Translations under genes and position numbers: made by a program
Shown here: piece after piece, positions 6,764 to 10,149 of the stretch
Position numbering within the stretch: the stretch's first letter is position 1
Layout: every line of letters starts with the position of its first letter
The notes under the pieces: model-generated
Database searches by the model: none
What the model was told of the DNA's origin: nothing
Seen by the model: only the letters and a program-made list of their open reading frames with translations
From: Candidatus Nanopelagicales bacterium
GTDB lineage: Bacteria > Actinomycetota > Actinomycetes > S36-B12 > UBA10799
NCBI GenBank assembly: GCA_030699055.1
Contig: JAUYKX010000091.1
Location: 1-10,149 of the forward strand
Length of the DNA: 10,149 nucleotides
Reading direction: 5' to 3'

Positions 6764-7321
6764 TCAACCCGTGCGACGCGAGCGTCGGGCCGCCAATTCA
6801 TCGTGCATCTCCACTGCCGACGCGTGCATGCCAGCCGGACTCTCCCCTGGTAGCACCGCCAGAGTTCCCTCGATCTCGTGCCACACCTTGCCCACGGCAA
6901 TGCCGAAGACACCGTGCCCTCCCTTGACCAGATCGATGACTTCCTGCTCAGAAGTGCATTCGTAGACGCTGGAACCATCGCTCATCAACGTCAATTGGGC
7001 CAGATCTTGGACTCCCCGATCCCGAAGATGGTCCACCGCTGCCCTGATGTTGTGCAGCGACACCCCGGTATCGAGCAAGCGCTTTACGATCTTGAGTACC
7101 AGGATGTCGCGGAAGCTGTACAGGCGTTGCGAGCCGGATCCCTTCGCCTGACGAATACTGGGCGCGATCAAACCAGTGCGTGCCCAGTAATCCAGCTGCC
7201 GGTAGGTGATGCCAGCGGCGCGGCAGACGACCGGGCCTCGATACCCGATTTCATCGGTGAGGGCATCAGCCGCCGTCTCGAATAGCGCCGGTTGCTGCTC
7301 GCGTGCGCTGGGATCACTCAT
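6764..7321 (-). CDS. MerR-family transcriptional regulator upstream of gcvP
   Basis: This is a 185-residue DNA-binding regulator matching, by sequence and position, the second MerR-like gene of the mycobacterial garA-gcvP region. The N-terminal winged helix-turn-helix covers about residues 26-100: YRGPVVCRAAGITYRQLDYW, then ARTGLIAPS, GSGSQRLYSFRDILVLKIVK and RLLDTGVSLHNIRAAVDHLR. The C-terminal half (110-160) is a small domain, not the Cys-rich metal site of classical MerR, so the ligand is unknown. ATG 7321 has GGAGG 5 nt upstream. gcvP starts 26 nt after its stop. A promoter with an inverted repeat in its spacer lies upstream, so autoregulation and control of gcvP are likely but inferred. 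Confidence 0.9.
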   Translation of the reverse strand: MSDPSAREQQPALFETAADALTDEIGYRGPVVCRAAGITYRQLDYWARTGLIAPSIRQAKGSGSQRLYSFRDILVLKIVKRLLDTGVSLHNIRAAVDHLRDRGVQDLAQLTLMSDGSSVYECTSEQEVIDLVKGGHGVFGIAVGKVWHEIEGTLAVLPGESPAGMHASAVEMHDELAARRSRRTG

Positions 7322-7380
7322 CCGGACCTCCGACGATCATCGACAGCGACCTGGAGGCCGCAAACGCGTTGGTTCTGGGA

Positions 7381-7409
7381 ACGCTAGGGGTCCGCCGGTC
7401 CGGCGTCAA
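7381..7409 (-). promoter_or_regulatory. Predicted sigma-A type promoter of the merR-gcvP unit
   Basis: On the minus strand TTGACG (7404-7409) is followed by a 17-nt spacer and TAGCGT (7381-7386, TAnnnT). Transcription would begin near 7374, giving a leader of about 52 nt that contains the merR ribosome site. The -35 match is strong and the -10 weaker. Confidence 0.5.
7393..7405. promoter_or_regulatory. Inverted repeat inside the merR promoter spacer, possible operator
   Basis: CGCCGG-T-CCGGCG is a perfect 6-bp inverted repeat around one central base. It lies between the predicted -35 and -10 elements and overlaps the last two bases of the -35. This is where MerR-family dimers usually bind. 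The spacer is 17 nt rather than the 19-20 nt typical of classical MerR-activated promoters, so repression is also possible. Confidence 0.4.
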
Positions 7410-7512
7410 CTGCTTACGCGTTCGACACGCCGTCGGATTACAAGGCTGAAACTATAACCGTCGACCGCATAGTGAGAGTTGTCCGATTTCTTGGACGCGG
7501 AAAGCAATAGTG

Positions 7513-7541
7513 CGCGATCAATTCGGCAGATCAGGATCGCG
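7513..7541 (-). terminator. Possible weak terminator hairpin after the bifunctional nuclease gene
   Basis: CGCGATC (7513-7519) and GATCGCG (7535-7541) can form a 7-bp stem with a 15-nt loop, 17 nt past the nuclease stop codon. Only a loose T-rich stretch (CACTATTGCTTT on the minus strand) follows. It would separate the garA-ftsR-nuclease transcript from the merR-gcvP transcript. It is a weak candidate. Confidence 0.3.
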
Positions 7542-7557
7542 AGCAGACGGGGCAAGA

Positions 7558-8037
7558 TCAAGATTGAGACTCGCGGCCGCCGAATTCCTCCGGCGTAACC
7601 GATTCCAGGAACTCGCGGAATGCCTCGACCTCTGTGTCCTCGTCCAAGGGGGCTGGCACGCCAGCCGCTTCGAGCACATGCTCGGCGACCAGAGTTTCGG
7701 AACCTGTCCGCAACGCGACCGCGACCGCGTCAGACGGTCGCGCACTGATCACGACACCGTTGGATAGGACCATGTCCGCGTAGAAGACACCCTCAGCCAA
7801 GTCGCTGATCTCAACCCTCAGCAGGTCCACCTTGGCTGCCTCGAGTACCAATCGGACCAGGTCTTGCGTCAGCGGACGAGGTGGTTCCATGCCGCTCTCG
7901 GTCATGGCGATTGCCGTCGCCTCAGCCACGCCGATCCAGATCGGCAGATACCGACTGCCCCCACGCTCCCGCAACAGCAATACCGGCTGGTTCGAAGGAA
8001 CCTCCAGCCTCACACCCACCACATCGATCGGGATCAT
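7558..8037 (-). CDS. Bifunctional nuclease domain protein (DUF151)
   Basis: The 159-residue protein is full-length for the single-domain DUF151 family, also called bifunctional nuclease after a plant member. Family hallmarks are an N-terminal strand region (VVGVRLEVPSNQPVLLLRE), RYLPIWIGVAEATAIA, PRPLTQDLVRLVLEA, an EGVFYADMVL strand and the SARPSDAVAVALR helix. The biochemical role in actinobacteria is not settled. The C-terminus is acidic (EDTEVEAFREFLESVTPEEF), as is common in the family. ATG 8037 has AGGG about 7 nt upstream. The gene follows ftsR by 26 nt on the same strand, and the garA-ftsR-nuclease order is conserved with mycobacteria. Confidence 0.92.
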   Translation of the reverse strand: MIPIDVVGVRLEVPSNQPVLLLRERGGSRYLPIWIGVAEATAIAMTESGMEPPRPLTQDLVRLVLEAAKVDLLRVEISDLAEGVFYADMVLSNGVVISARPSDAVAVALRTGSETLVAEHVLEAAGVPAPLDEDTEVEAFREFLESVTPEEFGGRESQS

Positions 8038-8063
8038 TCCATTACCCTACGCCGAAATCCCGA

Positions 8064-8801
8064 TCAGGCCGAAGTCAGTTCCACCAAACGCGATCTCAAC
8101 AACTGAGCATGTAACCGGGCCTGCAAACTGGCGAGCACCTCGGCTTGTTCCCGCACCCCATCCGACACCCGTGCTGACCGATTGGATCGAGACGCGTTGA
8201 CCAACGCCTCGATCCGTTCGAACTGAGCCTCGGCAGCGCGCCTGTTGGCCGCCAGATGGCGAAGGTCGAGGCCCGCGGAAAGAAGTTCCGCCACCGTCCG
8301 GGCGACGTCGACCGCATCCGAACCGTAGTGGAGCCCATCAGCCGATCTTCTGATCAGGCCGGATTCCTCCATGGCAGTGACCTGCCCGGGTTCCAACCCG
8401 GTTTCGGCCGCGATCTCGGCAGGTGATGCCAGTACGGGGCGTGAGGCCGACGCAGACGGAGTCAAGGCAGCTGACTGGCTGATCGTCGGCACACGGGGGC
8501 GACTGTCCGCCACGGTCGGCGGTTCCAAACCACGGTCAATCGCGTCGAGATGGTCGGCGATGACGCGCAAGGGCAAGAAGTGATCGCGCTGCACTCGCAG
8601 GACGTAGCGCAGCCGATCAACATCGCGATCCGAGAACTTGCGGTACCCGGAAGGGGTCCGAATCGGGTCGACCAGCCCCTCGGACTCGAGGAACCGGACC
8701 TTGGACACGGTGATGTCGGGAAACTCTTCGGTCAACATCTTCACGACGGCGCCAATTGTGTACAGCCTGGCGGGCTCCCGCATGCGATCAGTCGTCGCCA
8801 T
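8064..8801 (-). CDS. ftsR: FtsR-type MerR-family transcriptional regulator
   Basis: The 245-residue protein matches the regulator encoded just after garA in mycobacteria and corynebacteria. In Corynebacterium glutamicum the orthologue (FtsR) activates ftsZ. The N-terminal winged helix-turn-helix covers about 14-90: YTIGAVVKMLTEEFPDITVS, KVRFLESEGLV, RTPSGYRKFSDRDVDRLRYV, then RDHFLPLRVIADHLD. A Pro/Ser/Ala-rich linker (about 93-125) leads to a second helical domain (AEIAAETGLEPGQVTAMEES, ADGLHYGSDAVDVARTVAEL) with an HTH-like look, and a long C-terminal helix region likely used for dimerisation. The start follows the garA stop by 9 nt and has no good ribosome site, so translational coupling to garA is likely. 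An in-frame ATG six codons later is an alternative start. Confidence 0.92.
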   Translation of the reverse strand: MATTDRMREPARLYTIGAVVKMLTEEFPDITVSKVRFLESEGLVDPIRTPSGYRKFSDRDVDRLRYVLRVQRDHFLPLRVIADHLDAIDRGLEPPTVADSRPRVPTISQSAALTPSASASRPVLASPAEIAAETGLEPGQVTAMEESGLIRRSADGLHYGSDAVDVARTVAELLSAGLDLRHLAANRRAAEAQFERIEALVNASRSNRSARVSDGVREQAEVLASLQARLHAQLLRSRLVELTSA

Positions 8802-8810
8802 GGTCGGCGG

Positions 8811-9317
8811 TTACTCGCCGGCCAAGTACCTGAATCGGTACTTGCCAATCTGGATTTCGTCGCCGGACTGGAGCTCCTGCCGCTCGATGGCCTGCCGATT
8901 AACGTAAGTTCCGTTGAGGCTTCCCAGATCCCTCAGTGCCCAACCTTCACCCGAGGTTTCGAACTGCGCGTGACGACGGGAAACGGTGATGTCGTCCAGA
9001 AATATCGCCGTGTCCGGTGACCGCCCGACCGTCGTCGGGGATTCGGTCAGATCCAAACGCATGCCGCTGCTCGGGCCTCGCGCGACCACCAGTACATGAG
9101 CGCCCGGCGGTAGCCCATCTCCACTCTCCGGAACTTGCGGAATCGGGCCGCTGTCCGCGGTCGCCGCGCCGAGCGCGTGAATAGTGCCCGTGATATCGGC
9201 CCGCGGTGTCGAACCGCCGGCAACAGGGGCCGCGCCCCCGATCATTGACCCACACGACGGGCAGATAGCGGTTCCGGCATCAACCTTCGCGCCACAACGC
9301 GGGCATCTCGATTCCAC
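8811..9317 (-). CDS. garA: GarA/OdhI-type FHA protein with an N-terminal zinc ribbon
   Basis: GarA/OdhI is a cytoplasmic FHA protein. Unphosphorylated, it binds and inhibits the E1 component of 2-oxoglutarate dehydrogenase and adjusts glutamate metabolism; phosphorylation of an N-terminal Thr by Ser/Thr kinases makes it fold on itself and release its targets. Here 168 residues are read from GTG 9317. The C-terminal FHA domain (about 73-167) shows GLPPGAHVLVV, TVGRSPDTAIFLDD, TVSRRHAQF, DLGSLNGTYVNR and GDEIQIGKYRFRYL, with FHA residues Arg99, Ser113, His116, Asn135 and Gly136. The N-terminus differs from the mycobacterial form: it is a CPRC/CPSC zinc ribbon (Cys 5, 8, 19, 22), and the usual ETTSVF motif is missing; TGTIHALG with Thr43 and Thr45 lies in about that position. 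A TTG at 9326 would add three residues. GTG is preferred because the promoter places transcription at it. ftsR follows after 9 nt. Confidence 0.9.
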   Translation of the reverse strand: MESRCPRCGAKVDAGTAICPSCGSMIGGAAPVAGGSTPRADITGTIHALGAATADSGPIPQVPESGDGLPPGAHVLVVARGPSSGMRLDLTESPTTVGRSPDTAIFLDDITVSRRHAQFETSGEGWALRDLGSLNGTYVNRQAIERQELQSGDEIQIGKYRFRYLAGE

Positions 9318-9324
9318 GACTCTC

Positions 9325-9354
9325 AACCTATGGTGCAGCTTCGGTTTCGGTCAA
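9325..9354 (-). promoter_or_regulatory. Predicted garA promoter giving a leaderless GTG transcript
   Basis: On the minus strand TTGACC (9349-9354, five of six -35 bases) is followed by an 18-nt spacer and TAGGTT (9325-9330, TAnnnT). Seven bases later lies GTG 9317, exactly where transcription should start. No good ribosome site precedes this codon, which fits leaderless translation, common in actinobacteria. A CCCGGCCGGG palindrome (9358-9367) sits just upstream of the -35. Confidence 0.5.
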
Positions 9355-9517
9355 TGACCCGGCCGGGGTAAGCCGGATTGGTTCCGCCGACCTTTGCGGC
9401 CCATTGGCGGCAGGGGCCGGTGATCGCGGGTCTTCCGGGTTGCCAAGTTGGGCCGCAGGCGCTTCGATTGAGGCAACGCGTCCCTGGTGGTTGGGTCGCG
9501 TGAGAACGGAGTAGGCG
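9327..9517. other. Divergent intergenic region between garA and aceE
   Basis: These 191 nt carry the control signals of two divergent units. The garA promoter is near the left end and a predicted aceE promoter near 9440-9468, with about 85 nt between the two -35 elements. A 10-bp palindrome, CCCGGCCGGG, at 9358-9367 flanks the garA -35. No gene, riboswitch or terminator was recognised. Confidence 0.55.
9440..9468 (+). promoter_or_regulatory. Predicted aceE promoter
   Basis: TTGCCA (9440-9445, five of six -35 bases) is followed by exactly 17 nt and TTCGAT (9463-9468), a modest -10. Transcription would begin near 9475, giving a leader of about 43 nt that includes the aceE ribosome site GGAG. 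The weak -10 keeps this tentative. Confidence 0.4.
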
Positions 9518-10149
9518 ATGTCCAGCTTCGACCACGTGCACAGTGATGGCCTCCCGAGTCAGTACGTCGATTCCGACCCGGTTGAGAGTCGGGAATGGAT
9601 CGAGTCGCTCGACGCCGTCATCGACCGGGCCGGTCCCGGCCGGGCCAGGTATCTGATGATCGAGCTACTACGCCATTCCGCCGAGCGTGAGATCGGCGTG
9701 CCCGTCGTAAGACAGACCGACTACATCAACACGATCCCGCCCGAGCGTGAACCGGAGTTCCCGGGTGACGAGGGGATCGAGCGCCGCATTCGCAGCTACG
9801 TTCGCTGGAACGCGGCGATCATGGTGCACCGGGCGCAACGGTCGGGCGTCGGCGTCGGCGGCCACATCTCCTCGTACGCGTCCTCCGCCACGCTCTACGA
9901 AGTTGGAATGAACCACTTCTTCCGCGGACCAAATGCGCCCGGGGGTGGCGACCAGATCTTCTGGCAGGGTCATTCATCGCCGGGCGCATACTCACGCGCA
10001 TTCCTGGAGGGCCGGCTGACGGAAGAACAACTGGATGGCTTCCGCCAGCAGATCAGTCACCCGGGCGGCGGGCTGCCGTCATATCCGCATCCGCGGCTGA
10101 TGCCCAACTTCTGGTCTTTCCCCACTGTGTCCATGGGACTTGGCCCGAT
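9518..10149 (+). CDS. aceE: Pyruvate dehydrogenase E1 component (homodimeric AceE), N-terminal part
   Basis: AceE decarboxylates pyruvate with thiamine diphosphate and feeds the acetyl group to the lipoyl domains of the dehydrogenase complex. The frame is open from ATG 9518 to the window end: 210 residues of an enzyme usually near 900. The start is firm, with GGAG 6 nt upstream and an in-frame TAG two codons before. Homodimeric-type signatures are visible: [10 protein letters not shown] (67-76), [39 protein letters not shown] (114-133), [25 protein letters not shown] (144-163), and [18 protein letters not shown] followed by VSMGLGP. The thiamine-diphosphate GDG motif lies beyond the edge. It is transcribed away from garA and occupies the position where mycobacteria have gcvH. 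Confidence 0.96.
   Translation, partial: MSSFDHVHSDGLPSQYVDSDPVESREWIESLDAVIDRAGPGRARYLMIELLRHSAEREIGVPVVRQTDYINTIPPEREPEFPGDEGIERRIRSYVRWNAAIMVHRAQRSGVGVGGHISSYASSATLYEVGMNHFFRGPNAPGGGDQIFWQGHSSPGAYSRAFLEGRLTEEQLDGFRQQISHPGGGLPSYPHPRLMPNFWSFPTVSMGLGP

Noticed and set aside
7451..7456. TATAGT on the minus strand, a strong -10-like hexamer upstream of merR
   Set aside because: No -35-like hexamer lies 16-19 nt upstream and no extended -10 is present. The TTGACG/TAGCGT pair closer to merR is better supported.
7322..7557. Possible glycine riboswitch upstream of merR-gcvP
   Set aside because: I looked for the conserved GGAGAG and CGCCGAAGGGGC-like elements on the minus strand and did not find them.
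9323..9541. A 72-codon minus-strand frame in the garA-aceE intergenic region
   Set aside because: It runs through the aceE start and ribosome site and both predicted promoters, and resembles no known protein.

Overview
The window comes from a high-GC actinobacterium. RbpA, a GarA/OdhI-type FHA protein, an FtsR-type MerR regulator, a homodimeric-type AceE and a Ppm1-type mannosyltransferase together are an actinobacterial set. The genus cannot be named. No rRNA, tRNA, mobile element, CRISPR array or prophage gene was seen, and base composition and codon use look even throughout.

Left block (1-2206): the 3' end of a polyprenol-phosphate mannosyltransferase gene (ppm1-like) and fxsA run rightward. 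They converge on rbpA, which runs leftward behind a glycerophosphodiester phosphodiesterase gene. Next to it (2331-3203, leftward) lies a secreted GH25 lysozyme. A perfect 10-bp hairpin separates the lysozyme gene from the phosphodiesterase gene.

Central and right block (3297-9317, all leftward): read in the direction of transcription this is garA, ftsR, a DUF151 bifunctional nuclease, then after 236 nt a second MerR-family regulator, gcvP (glycine decarboxylase P-protein) and a small hotdog-fold thioesterase. The order garA-ftsR-nuclease-merR-gcvP matches the mycobacterial garA region. There gcvH lies upstream of garA. Here that position holds a divergent aceE (pyruvate dehydrogenase E1, 5' part only, 9518 to the window end).

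How the genes fit together: the right block links a phosphorylation-controlled switch of 2-oxoacid metabolism (GarA) with a glycine cleavage enzyme and the entry enzyme of the pyruvate dehydrogenase complex. Two MerR-like regulators sit among them. Three plausible housekeeping promoters can be read. The garA promoter appears to drive a leaderless GTG transcript, and the merR promoter carries an inverted repeat in its spacer. The left block serves transcription (RbpA), envelope glycolipids (Ppm1), membrane biology (FxsA), phospholipid turnover (GDPD) and wall hydrolysis (GH25).

I did not find a wholly new system. The points most worth a second look are the zinc-ribbon GarA variant that lacks the usual phospho-motif, the leaderless garA promoter, the repeat-rich C-terminal insertion in GcvP, and the conflicting start signals of the phosphodiesterase gene.
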